Shown piece after piece: positions 34,064-44,321 of a stretch of 64,000 nucleotides of DNA. The DNA is from Glaciozyma antarctica PI12. Taxonomy: Eukaryota > Basidiomycota > Microbotryomycetes > Kriegeriales > Camptobasidiaceae. The stretch covers positions 499,474-563,473 of the forward strand of contig KZ627154.1 of assembly GCA_002917775.1 (NCBI GenBank), written 5' to 3'. The notes beneath the pieces are model-generated. The model was not told where the DNA came from and ran no database searches. It saw nothing but the letters and a program-made list of their open reading frames with translations. Both the position numbers and the translations under genes were made by a program. How positions within the stretch are numbered: the stretch's first letter is position 1; each line of letters opens with the position of its first letter.

Positions 34064-36379
34064 TCACCAAGTCCCATCCCCGCCCAACGGCACGCTCGTC
34101 CCCGCCAATGGCACCGCAAACGCCGCCGTCCCACTCCTCCCAGGCGACGGACTCGCATTCAAATACGCGTCCCACCCGCCTCCGTTCGTCCCAAAGCTCG
34201 GTTGACGATCCCTCGACGGCGTCCCCGGTGCGATCCCTAGACTCGCGCTCGCAGCCGCCTTGTCGAACGGCCCCACTCCCGACTCCTCCGCGAACGGCGC
34301 ATATTCGAATACGGAGGAATGGAGGTCGGCAGTAGGGACGGAGAAGGAACCTTCGCTGCTCGTTCGACCGGTCGACATGCTAAACCTCTCGCTGGAGGAG
34401 AGGTCGCTAGGCCCCTCCGTCCCCGCCGGTTCGTCTCCACTAAATAGACGGCGTCCTTTCATCCTATCCCCGTCTCCGAGCGACATCTGGAAACTGCCCG
34501 AGGTACGAGCTTGGGCTGGGGGAGGGGGAGGCAGCGAGGAAGAGCATGAGCTCTGCGGCGTCCGAAGGGTTCTCCCCCGCGACGGCTTTACCCTTGTCGT
34601 GTCGTTCGGGGGTTTGAGGTCGATGGAGTGGATTGGGAGAGTGGATTGGGAGAGGAAGGTGTTGGAGTGGAGGGAGGGAGAGGGGTGGTGCATCGCGTTG
34701 CCGTTTGGGAGACCTGCGCGCGGGAGGGGATCCTCCTCGCCGAGGTTGGGGTCGGAGGGCGCTCGAGAGAGAACGGTTAGGGCCGTCGCGGCGTCGACGA
34801 AGGAGTGGAAGTTGGGGTCCGAGGAGGAGAGTGGAGGGCCGCCTGACGAGGTTCCGGTGGAGGGACGCGACGACCGTGAGGCCGAGTGCCGAGCGCGAGG
34901 CGATTGGTGCGTGGGGCCAGCGGAGAGGGGACGTGGAGGAGGGGAGGTACCGCCGGACGATTGGCTGTTGCGAAGGACGAATTCGGGGAGGGTCTCGCCT
35001 GCGGTCGTCTGGCGTCGCTTTTGCCGGTGAGAATCGGAGGAGGGAGGGATTGGGTGGTGCTGCTGGACGATCCCACCGAGGTGGACTGGAGGCTGGAGGG
35101 CAGAGGTCGACGCGGTGGGCGGGTACGGCCCCGAGGCGTGCGGGGAGAAGGCGGCGGCGTAGTTGGGGTGGGGAGGGGGAGGGGGAGAGGCGTAGGAAGA
35201 GAGGGGGACGGAGTGGTACGGCTGGTTGTACATGGTCGTGTTGGCCGTCGCAGCGTTTGCGAGACTCCCGCCGCGCGCCCGCTTGAGCGGTGGAGGACCC
35301 ATCATCCCGTTCCCGTTCGAGGGGACCTGCTGCAGCTCGGAGGATTGGCGACGGAGCTGCTGATGCTGTTGTTGCTGCTGCTGTTGCTGCTGCTGCATCA
35401 TCTGCTGCTGTTGGAACTGCTGTTGCTGCTGCTGTTGAAGCTGGAGGTGCTGCTGTTGCTGCTGTTGAAGCTGGAGGTGCTGCTGTTGCTGCTGTTGCTG
35501 CTGTTGCTGCTGTTGCTGCTGTTGCTGCTGGTGCTGGTCGTGTAGCTTCTGCTTCGTCGCCTCCTGCTCGAGATGCGGCTCAATCACGTCGAACTGGACG
35601 TCCTGCCATCCGCGCTGGGTCTTGAATGCGGCGAGGGCCAATCGGTTTTGAAACGTTCGCGTAAGCTGTAGAGGGCAGACTAGTCAGCTCTCGTGTCTTG
35701 CTCTGCGAAAAAGCACCACTGCCAACGTCGCTCCATAGAGGATCTCCAAGGCCGCGCGGGAGCCAGCCCATCCAGCCCACCTCGTCGCGTCTGCCCTGAG
35801 GCATGGCGTCCTCGAGTCTGCATCAGGTCTTCAGGGCGCTTGCACTAGCAGCCGATAGACTCTCCGGGAGTGTGGAACGCCTCCCAGACGACGCGCGCCT
35901 TCTCCAACGCGCTCCTATCCGTGCCTGAATCCCACCTCGTGCCATGTCTCGCCCCCAGCAGAAGCCCACACACTCACCTTTGCGACCTCAGCCCTCTTGA
36001 GAACCTTGTCAATAATCATCTGCCGTTCCTCCTCGTCGTCCCGCCTCCTCCTCTCCGCCTCTTCCCTACTCTGCTCAGCCCCGACCTCCTCCCTCGGCGT
36101 GCGCTCCTCCCTATTCGACCGCATAACATCCCCTTCCTCAAAGTCCTCCTCAAAGTCCTCTTCCTCCCCCGGCGCGTCCCTCTTCGAGTTCTTGCTAGGG
36201 CTGACAACGGACGGCGCGCGATCGGAAGGAGGCATGGCGATCCCGGGCGCGGGCAGAGAAGGTTGTAGATGGTCACCGTTCAGAGGGACGGAGGACGCGG
36301 GCGCGGGGGATCGGGAGGGGGTAGGGAATGAAGGGAGGAGCGTCGTAGTCGTCGTCGAGGGGGAGTGCTGAGTCGCCAT
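34064..36379 (-). CDS. Whi5/Nrm1-type G1/S transcription repressor with polyglutamine tract
   Basis: The first exon (ATG 36379) is Ser/Pro-rich then highly charged (acidic EEEDFEEDFEEGD) and ends IIDKVLKRAEVAK. After a 312-nt intron (35666-35977) the reading continues LTRTFQNRLALAAFKTQRGW, then QDVQFDVIEPHLEQEATKQK. K-x-x-L-x-x-R-L-x-x-A-x-x-K-x-x-x-G-W is the GTB motif by which Whi5, Nrm1 and Stb1 bind SBF/MBF; the intron cuts that motif. A long Gln-rich tract follows, and then ~350 residues of Ser/Pro-rich, probably disordered sequence with many SP/TP sites suited to CDK control, ending AVPLAGTSVPLGGDGTW. The motif is a strong sign; which of Whi5 or Nrm1 it replaces is not decidable. Confidence 0.82.
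35356..35535 (-). repeat. CAG/CAA polyglutamine tract in the Whi5/Nrm1-like gene
   Basis: Mixed CAG and CAA codons give runs of 5-12 glutamines broken by His, Leu and Met, with an internal repeat of the unit LQLQQQQQQ-H. The plus strand reads as GCTGCTGTT repeats. The codon mix suggests selection for the glutamines rather than a young pure-CAG expansion. Confidence 0.9.
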
Positions 36380-36928
36380 GGCTTGGAAGAGGGAGGAGAG
36401 TGGGCGGGTTGTCGCGTCGCTGAGAAGTCACCGCGAAGAGGAGGGAGAAGGCGACGGGCGCGCCGGGGTCTCGAGGGTTCTTGTTAACGCTTGACTGGCC
36501 GAAGGAGTGCGGGCGCGAGACTCTGGCGGAAGGGGGAACGAGGCCAAGAGGCAGCACGCTCGCGTCAGCTTTTGCCCTGGCGGCTGGCGCTCTCTCGCTG
36601 GCTTGGACCTCGACGCCGTTCAGCGGCTTAAGAATGCAGAGTACTTGTGCCTGCAACAGGCTGTCCCTGGAGAAAGAGCGCCCAACGAGGGGAGGACGCA
36701 CCCGGCTGGAAGTGTCTGCTCATTTGTCGTGGGCAGGGCGTTCGCAGGTCCAACGTTCCCCCTGCTCTTCTCCCAGCATCCCACCAGGATACAAGAAGGC
36801 AAAACCAGCTCTACTGAAGCCTGAAACCAGAAGCAGCGGAGTCCGGACCGAGAGAAGCTTGCGACGAACTCGATTCCAGCCCATTTCTCGCACAACACGC
36901 CTTTCGCAGCGAGACGAGGGAGAACGTC
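36380..36928. other. Intergenic region upstream of the Whi5/Nrm1-like gene
   Basis: About 550 bases with the promoter of the Whi5/Nrm1-like gene and the 3' end of the MetE-like gene. Nothing else seen. Confidence 0.4.
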
Positions 36929-38934
36929 TTACGCGTCGGACCAGATACTCTTCGCGGTATCGACAATGAGCGACAACTTGGCGCGAACCTGCGTGACGCG
37001 GGTCAGCTCCTCCCTCTCCTACCCCCCTTTGCGAGCAAGCACCCACGTCAGCCGCACTAACATCATTCCCCTCCGAATGCGACGCGAATCCACACTGCGG
37101 CGAGATACAGAGCCTGCACTCCCCATCAGCTCTCTCCCTCCCTCCACAATAATCAAAAACGCACCTCTGAAGCGCCTCCTCCTTCGTCGTCCCAGATCCC
37201 TGCGCCAGGAAACCAGCGGCTTCATGAACTCGACCAATGAGGTCTTCGGATTTCTCGAGAGCGGGGAATTTGGAAGTGACCAGGCCTAGGACGGCGGTTT
37301 TGGGGAGGGGGAGGTCGGCGAGAGGCTGCGTGCGAAGGTTAGCGCGGCTTTGGTGGGTGGTGGGGAGGATGAACTTCGAAGCCTCCCGCGCGATCTGTGT
37401 CGTCTGAAAAGAAGGGTTAGAGGTAAGAAGGAGGGAGATGAGGGAGAGACAAACATTCGAGGTCTGCGAGAGGAAATCAGCACTCGGCCTCTTCGCGACG
37501 AACGGAAAACGACGTACAGTATATGCTCGCGTTGAGCTCCTTGAACAGCTTGGTTGAGATGGCCTCGTATCCGCCTTCGGAGAAGTGCATGCCGTTCTCT
37601 GCGAAGCCATATCAGTTCCGTCTGCATTCCAACCGACCGCGACGCACTGAAGTTTCCGCGGCACCTACAGTTCCAGCGTCAGCTCGGAATGAGCGAGGTG
37701 AGAAACTGAGAAATACTTACAAGTGTACACCAATGATCATGTCCTCGGGCGCGTCACGGATACAGTCGTTGTAGAGCTTGATGTAGCTATCGAGTATCGG
37801 TTCAGGGTCGACGCCGACCTCCTTCATTCCGTCGAGCATAGTTTGGGAGCACTGCATTCCCAGCTTCAGCTCTTATTAGCCTTGGGGAGAGTAAGGACGA
37901 ACGAAGTAAGCGAGAAGCGGATCGTCAAACTGAACATTCCTACATCCCGCATCGTAGAGATCCGCAAGCTCCTCGCGGTACGCCTTGGCTATGTCCCCAA
38001 AGTACTCAGCTGCGACCATCAGCTTCATTCGAGAAATTCGGCATGGAAAGAGTCACCATCGTTTGCGTAGACGGAGTGGTCGTAGGCGTGCTCGCCGTGA
38101 CGGAGATGAAACCATTCCGGAGCAGCCACAGTGATTTTTGCGAACGTGACTTCGTCGGGTGGGAGGAGGGAAGCGAGGTAGGCGAATTCGGGACTGCGGG
38201 GTGCGCGCAGAGTCGGTTTCGGAGCTTGGGAGAGGGAGCGAGAGCGTACCGGTACATGGGCTTTGTGCGGACGAGCTTTCCCGTGCAGAGCATCGTGTCG
38301 GCTGCTTTTGCGGCGTGGCTCTCGAAGAATCCTCTGATGTCAGGAACGTACCTGTGCAACGAAAGGAGAGGGAGCGATGATCAGCAAGACTTTGCACGGT
38401 CGGCGAGGAGCGCTCACATCTTGAAGATCTCGAAGATCTCGCTTCGCAAAAATCTCCATTCCATCCAGGTTGCAGTCTGTACCTCATCAGCCCTTCCTCG
38501 CCTCACACAATCGGGCGGACTCACGAAACCCATCGAAGAACATCTACTCACTCATCAGCTCCCGTCGCCCCACCACCCCCCCAGCCACGCAACTCACATG
38601 ACGAGTAAACTCCCCATCCGTAACACACTTGATCCCCAACTCCCGCTGAAGAGCCACGATCATCGCTTTATCGCCTTCTCCTCCTCGAAACGCAGCTCTG
38701 GCCGCGTACAAGTCCCAGCATCAAACTTCTCGCGCATCGCAAGAAGCGCTAGAGGTCCTGTTTAGCTGCTCGTCAGCTTACACTCAAGCTTGGCTGCAGG
38801 ACTGGAGGGAGAGCATGGACGCCAGCTGCTTCCCCACATGCTCCCCCACATGCTCCTCTGGAGACGAGAGAGGACTTGCGCTGGAGCGAGCCGATGTGGT
38901 CGGCTCTGAATGGTGGGTTAATGTTCGCTACCAT
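36929..38934 (-). CDS. Cobalamin-independent methionine synthase C-terminal-like protein (UROD/MetE-like)
   Basis: Zinc methyltransferase-fold protein of roughly 400 residues, much shorter than full MetE (~760) because only the C-terminal barrel is present. The start MVANINPPFRADHIGSL is typical of this short family. Then come ALLAMREKFDAGTCTRPE, GIKCVTDGEFTR, YVPDIRGFFESHAAKAAD, VTFAKITVAAPEWFHLRHG, and CRNVQFDDPLLAYF. The zinc ligands appear as His and Cys in IIGVHLCRGNF, Glu in SEGGYE, and Cys in CVSPQCGFAS. The end is LSLIVDTAKSIWSDA. About ten short exons; the junction after the first exon (near 38.77-38.86 kb, with a 12-base tandem duplication) is uncertain. Short MetE-like proteins may move methyl or alkyl groups between thiols; the substrate is unknown. 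Confidence 0.85.
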
Positions 38935-39572
38935 TGTTGAGCGGCCGGTAGAGGGGAGAGAGCAGCGCGTAGGAGGAGGGGAAGATCGTGGAGACCGGCC
39001 TGGTCGGCTCGGAGAAGGGCCGGTCAGTTCTGAGCTTCGTAAGGCAGGAGGGGCAGGGACGGGGTGCTCGAAGCAGGGCAAGAGGTTGGATTGAGAGTGG
39101 AACGAGACGGGGAGCTGCGAGGGGGACGAAGGGGAAAATTGGGAGAGAGCTCGCTCTGCTCAGCGAGAAGGGGTCGCCAGCTGGTCTTTCATCAGCCTCG
39201 TGATAAGCAGCAGCACCTAAAGCCGCGCTGCTAGGGAAGATTCGATGTGATTGATGAATTGATGAACAGGAAAAGTCGGAAAGGGACTCACCGCGGAACC
39301 ACCGGAGTCCGAGAACTTGCCTCAGTTCGATCTTTTTGAATTCGCTCTCCTCTCCCTCGGTGAGTCTGATGGTAGCTTTGCACTCTGCAGTGCGATCTTT
39401 CTCCCTCTCAAGGAAACCCCTGCCAAAGAACGCGCAACGAAGTGACCAGCGCTTGCCAGGGCGAACGGCAGCCAGGAGTGACGTTGCCGTCTCTGCCAGC
39501 GAACCCGCCGGCCTTTGAGAGATACAGCGCTTGAGCTCCTACTTCCAACAGTCTCAAACAAGCGTGTCGACG
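38935..39572. other. Divergent intergenic region
   Basis: About 640 bases between the MetE-like gene and the hypothetical gene on the plus strand. Promoters of both are expected; nothing specific is visible. Confidence 0.4.
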
Positions 39573-40319
39573 ATGGTATCGACTCTCCTCCTCCGCGTAG
39601 GCTGCCTCAGCCGGCCCTTGGCTCTCCGCCAGCACGCGCTCCAGCAAGTCCTCGTCCTACCTCGCCGCACCAAACTCAGCGGCTGACCTCCCCACCCACA
39701 GATTCTACCGCCCTCTCTCGAACTCACATGTCGCCCAACGCAACACTCACGACGAGCCCAGCACCTCCGACGTCGAACGAATCCAGCAGACGACGACCTC
39801 CAAGACGACGCTCAAGGAGGAGCGAATCGTCCACCCCTCAATCTCGCACCTCGACCGTCCTTCGCAGAGCGAGGGGATGGTCCATGCCGACCGCTTGCCC
39901 GCGCACGAGGATCCGCTCAAGAAGGAGGACAAGGCGAATTCGGGCACCGAGGAGTTCTCGAGGAGTTTGTGGAGGGTCGAGCAGGGGAAGAGGGAGGGGG
40001 AGGGGAGGACGAAGGAGTGGAAGGAGAAGATGGTGCTGGAGGAGTGGGAGGAGTTGGATGCCCAGCATCCTATTACATCGGGGTTGCCGCACCTTGCGAA
40101 GCCGTCTTTGAGCGAGGCGAGTTCTTGTTTCGCGCTAGAAAAGGAGGCGAGCTGACGGTATTAGGAAATTAGGAGATTGTTCACGCAGATCGCTTCCCTG
40201 AAGACCCGCTTGCGGAGATCAAGAAGACGAGGAAGAAGTCGGCGGGGAGCAAGCCTGGCGTTTCCAAGTCCTCGATCCCGGTCCAGCCTGAAGACGAGGT
40301 GCTCTCCAGGAAGAGCTGA
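39573..40319 (+). CDS. Hypothetical hydrophilic protein, start uncertain
   Basis: Not recognised. The clear part is one open frame from about 39.60 to 40.12 kb: RFYRPLSNSHVAQRNTHDEP, TLKEERIVHPSISHLDRPSQ, MVHADRLPAHEDPLKKEDKA, NSGTEEFSRSLWRVEQGKRE, WKEKMVLEEWEELDAQHPI. A 68-nt intron with branch GCTGAC then joins to NRFPEDPLAEIKKTRKKSAG and the end PEDEVLSRKS. An upstream ATG at 39573 opens MVSTLLLRVGCLSRPLALRQ, which looks like a mitochondrial presequence, but it is one base out of phase with the clear part and no normal intron joins them. Either the start is elsewhere or there is a sequence indel. The first Met inside the clear frame is at 39877. Confidence 0.5.
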
Positions 40320-40750
40320 GCAGGTACGTGGCAGTTCGCTGGGGGAGGAGGAACGCTACTGACTCGCATTGCATTCGTTCTCGAAGCAGAACCGTTTGCG
40401 CGCAACGTTGAGGGCGAGGAGGTCGACGATGGGGAGTGTTTGGGGGTGGATTGGAGAGAGAGTTAGTACTGGAACACAGCTTTGTCGTCCGTCGTGCTAG
40501 CGAGGGGAGCGGAGCAGAGATGGAAGGAGGAAGAGAGCCCTCTGTCGCGCGTCCTCAAGCGATCCCACCTCTCTCGTTGAGGGTGTCCTTCGGCCAGAGT
40601 CCTTCTGCTTTCAGCTGCCTTCCTTCGGCGTTCTCACTGCTGACATTCAGGTGGAAGAACGAGGCCGAACCCTCGTCCCTTCGTTCTTCGAGCGGTCTGC
40701 TCTCTTGCGCTCTTGCCCTACACTCCTCTCACCCTATACCGAACACCAAC
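40320..40750. other. Intergenic region upstream of the oxidoreductase gene
   Basis: About 430 bases with promoter and 5' leader of the next gene. Nothing else seen. Confidence 0.4.
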
Positions 40751-42262
40751 ATGGGCTCTACCATCCCTCCCACTCAACGCGCCTGGGTCTTCCGCAAGAC
40801 TGGCGCTCCAGCGTCCGTCCTCAAGCTCGAGTCGGACTACTCGACGCCCGTCCCGAAGAAAGGCGAGATCCTGATCCGAGTTCGCGCTGCTGCTCTTAAC
40901 CGTGAGTCGATCCCCTACCGCGAGTGGAGCTGCACGCTGACGCTCCTGCTGCAGCTGTTGGGTGAGTGCAGGCCGCGTCATATTAATAGGGGTGGTGAGG
41001 AGCTGACCCCCTCGACTGCAGCTGGAAGGGGATGACTATGCCCCCGCTTTCGTACATTCACACCACGCCCGCTACGCCCGAGAGCGACTTTAGCGGTGAA
41101 GTCGTAGGAGGCCACCTCGAAGGGACAGGCTTCGCGATGGGAGACGAGGTGTTCGGTATCACCCCTGCAGACACGGTGTGCGTCCTTCCCTTTCAGGCTT
41201 CGTTACCCAGCTAATAAGATTCGTGGCAGGATGAAGAATGGCAGGGGAACGCTCGCTCAGTACACCGTCGCTCTCCCTGGAGCTCTCGCTCACAAGCCCG
41301 CCAACATCTCGCACGCCGACGCCGCTGCGTTCCCTCTTGCTGGACTCACCGCTTACTACGCTCTCGTCACGGTCGGAGGTCTCAAGAAGGGTGACGGAAA
41401 GCGTGTCTTCATCGTGCGTTTTTCGCTCCTCCTCCGAGCCTCAGCTAACCCGATTCTTCTACCAGAACGGTGGCAGCGGTGGAACCGGCGCCTGGGCTAT
41501 CCAGGTACGTCTTACCTCGCTCCTCTCTGCTCCTGCGTGCTTAACGCTATTCGCAGATCGCTAAAGCCTACGGAGCGCACGTCGTCACGACCTGTTCCCC
41601 CGCGACCCGCTCCTTCGTCTCCTCTCTCGGCCCCGACGACCTAATCGACTACCGCTCCGTCCCCCTCTCCGCCCACCTCGCTACAACCTACGCCTTCGCC
41701 CCCTTCGACCTCGTTTTCGACACGGTCGGTATCGCAGAGCTGTACCACGCTAGTCCCAAGTTCCTCAAGCCGAGGGGGAAGTACCTTGATATCGCTGGTG
41801 CGGCGCATATTACGGGACTTTGGAGTGCGGTGCATGCGATGGGGGGACTGGTGAACAAGTTGATTAGGCCGAGGATGTTGGGAGGGACGCCGAGGGAGTA
41901 CAAGTTTTTGATGCTGCCTGGTGGGAAGATGGTGAGTTTTTCTTGCGCTGCTGAGTGGGGAGGAAGCTGATGGTGGGTTGCGATAGGCAAAGGAGTTGCG
42001 CGAGGCGGCGGAGTACTTCAAGGATGGTGAGTTGGGCGGGAGAACGAGGAGAGCGAGCGAGGAGAGCGAAGCTGATTGAAAGAGCGAGCAGGAACGTTCA
42101 AGTCTGTCGTCGATGAGGAGCCGTATGCGTTTGAGGACGTTCTCAAGGCGTACGAGAAGCAGATGTCGGGCAGGTGAGCTGAGCGTGGGCTGGCGTGGTG
42201 GATCGGTGCTGATGCGTTTGGCGGAAAGGACGAAGGGGAAGGTCGTCGTCAACGTTCCGTGA
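40751..42262 (+). CDS. NAD(P)H quinone oxidoreductase-like MDR-family protein
   Basis: Zinc-less medium-chain dehydrogenase/reductase related to quinone and enone reductases. The start is MGSTIPPTQRAWVFRKTGAP; the substrate domain has EILIRVRAAALNPVGWKGM and SDFSGEVVGG with GDEVFG. ADAAAFPLAGLTAYYALV precedes the nucleotide site INGGSGGTGAWAIQIAKAYG, and FDLVFDTVG is the next Rossmann strand. The end KGKVVVNVP is the usual MDR close. The Cys/His zinc ligands of true alcohol dehydrogenases are absent. The NPVGW stretch depends on a 7-nt microexon. About nine introns; each junction keeps the frame. Confidence 0.9.
40955..40961 (+). other. 7-nt microexon of the MDR oxidoreductase gene
   Basis: CTGTTGG lies between acceptor CTGCAG and donor GTGAGT. 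With the C before and the C after, it spells CCT GTT GG-C, giving Pro-Val-Gly of ALNPVGWKG, the conserved NP-x-D/G-W-K motif of the family. Skipping it breaks the frame. Confidence 0.85.
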
Positions 42263-42607
42263 GCAGCGGGGACTTGCTTTAGTTGGATTCTTTCGTTCCT
42301 TGCAACTTGTTCTTCGTTCGCAAATCACTTCGCAAGCGGATTCGTGGCAAGCGAAAGGACTTAGCAAAAACGACGAGGGACCCTGCGACGACTCCGCGAT
42401 TTCCGGCAGTCTTCGCTCTCTCTCTCTTACCTCTCGCGTCCCTACCGCACGCGCCGCACCGCTAGCTTTTCGACCTCAAGGTCAGGTTTCCGACTCGGTC
42501 AGACACTTTGTAGGTGTCCGCTTGCGAAGCGAGGGCAACTCACAGTTCGCGGAGCAGACCCCTCGCCAACCACTCTCCCCACCTCTCCCAGCCTCCACCG
42601 TCTTCGA
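42263..42607. other. Intergenic region upstream of F-box-like copy 1
   Basis: About 345 bases; nothing recognisable beyond likely promoter and 3' sequence. Confidence 0.4.
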
Positions 42608-43859
42608 ATGCGCCCAACTCTCCCCTGCGAGCTCCTGATCGACATCCTCGAGCGAGCGAGGTTCAACTCTCCGCACGAAACCGCCTTCTACCGAAATTTT
42701 GTCGCTTTGCCGCTACTCCCTCGTTGCCAAGGAGTGGACGGCTCCGGCTCAGGCACTGCTCTGGAGGAACGTCAAGCTTGATTCGGAGAAGGCGGGGGAG
42801 AAGTGAAATGCGAGTGCGGCGTTGGGGAGGTACACGACGAGGTCGTTGGTGTGCAAGGGGGTGAAGGCGAGGACGTTGGTGAAGATCGTTAGGACGTGTA
42901 GGGGGATGAAGGAGCTTACTCTGGACTCGGTGACGAAGAAGGTGCCAGCGGCGTTGCTGGGGATCCGTCCTCTCGCTGGTTCGCCTCCTCGGTCCTCTCG
43001 CCGAGGTATGAACTGACATCTCTTCGGCAGGACTCACCTCTCTCGATCTCCACCACGTTAAGATCACTGGGAACCTCCCAAAGTCACTCTACTTCCAGCT
43101 ACACCGACTTGGGATCCGTGACGTCGACGCCACGAGCGACTTCCTCATCCTCCTCGCCACCTATTCCCCTCTCCTCATTCAGTTGAACCTCTGCGAAAAC
43201 TGGGACGCCGACCAAATCGCCTTCCTCCTCTCCATCCTAGCACCCAACCTCCTTCTTCTCGAACTCCCCATCCTCCATTACCCGCGATACGAGCATCTCG
43301 ACAAGGTCGTCTTCGAGCAGCTGGGACGCTGCGTGCGCCTCGTCGAGCTCGTGATCAACGCCGAGAAGGAGTATTGGCACGAAGGCGACTCCGACTCCGA
43401 CGATTCCGCCGTTAATGATTGGCAATGCGACGAGGACAACTACGAACCCATCGAGCACCCCACGCCCTACATCCTCGCCGCCCTACCCCCTTCCCCATCG
43501 GTCGAAATTCTCCGGACGCGGTACTGGAGCGAGATTCATCACGAGACAATCGATCAGCTTGTCGAGGCGCTCGCGCTGCCGGCGATGGAGCGGTTGCGCA
43601 CGCTTTACTTTGCAAACCCCGAGGGGGACGAGGACGCGCTGGAGGATTACGACGAAGCGGGAGCGGATCTCGAAGACTTTTGTGAGGAGAGGGGGATTGA
43701 GATCTTGATGAGCGAGAAGACGGAGGTGAGCCTCCCCTTCGCTGCGTTGAACCTGGGCTTACTCGCGAGCAGGAGGAGCGAGTACGATGCCGAGGCGACT
43801 GTCCGTGGGAAGACGACTACGGCGACGAGGAGGAGGAGGAGGAGGAGGAGGAGGATTAG
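42608..43859 (+). pseudogene. F-box-like/LRR protein, copy 1, apparently broken
   Basis: Clear paralogue of the minus-strand genes at 54.2-55.5 and 56.0-57.1 kb. It starts MRPTLPCELLIDILERARF, an F-box-like opening. The conserved RYSLVAKEWTAPAQALLWRN then appears one base out of phase, at a T4 run (42697-42700) where three Ts would keep the frame. Further on a TGA (42804-42806) replaces the TGC of the paralogue. The rest of exon 1 (GMKELTLDSVTKKVPAALLG) and all of exon 2 (GLTSLDLHHVKITGNLPKS, LAPNLLLLELPILHYPRYEH, ALALPAMERLRTLYFANPEG) are intact, and the end is a Glu-rich tail in a GAG repeat. If intact, such proteins recruit SCF ubiquitin ligase targets. Confidence 0.7.
43826..43856 (+). 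repeat. GAG trinucleotide repeat at the 3' end of F-box-like copy 1
   Basis: About ten GAG/GAC codons in a row encode the acidic C-terminal tail of the F-box-like gene. Confidence 0.8.
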
Positions 43860-44321
43860 GAGTAGGAGGAGGATTAGGATCAAAAGCAGCGTAGGGAAAC
43901 ATGGGTACCCGTTGAGCGAAAACGAGATGGAGAGGAAAATAGTTGGTGGCTACGAGGTCTGTTGGCGGGAACGAAGGGTGTCGGGAGGGGAGAGAAGTCA
44001 CTGCAGAGTCTGGTAGACGAGTAATCGTGGCCTTTCGTCGACGTCGAAGGAGTACATCAAGCGTGGCATCTGCGACGGAAAGAACCGCCAGGAAGAGCAG
44101 CCTGGTGCTCGCCGTCGCTCCTGGAGCCACCGCTCGCCTGTACGCGCGTATCCTTGGCAAGCAGAAGTGGGGCAGGAGATCAGAGCCGGCGAAGAGATCT
44201 CGAGAGAGGTGGAGGAAGGCAAGAGCTGTCTGAGCTGTCAGAGTACTTCGAGCTGGTCGCGTCTTTATGCGGCTCTTCCTCCTCCTCTCCACTCGATATC
44301 GTAAACAGCTTGCCGACGGCC
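43860..44321. other. Intergenic region upstream of the LRR gene
   Basis: About 460 bases; likely promoter and 3' sequence, nothing else seen. Confidence 0.4.

Noticed and set aside
34064-35641. Long plus-strand frames rich in Ala, Leu or Val opposite the polyglutamine tract
   Set aside because: Antisense of CAG/CAA repeats and Ser/Pro-rich coding sequence; artefact of base composition.
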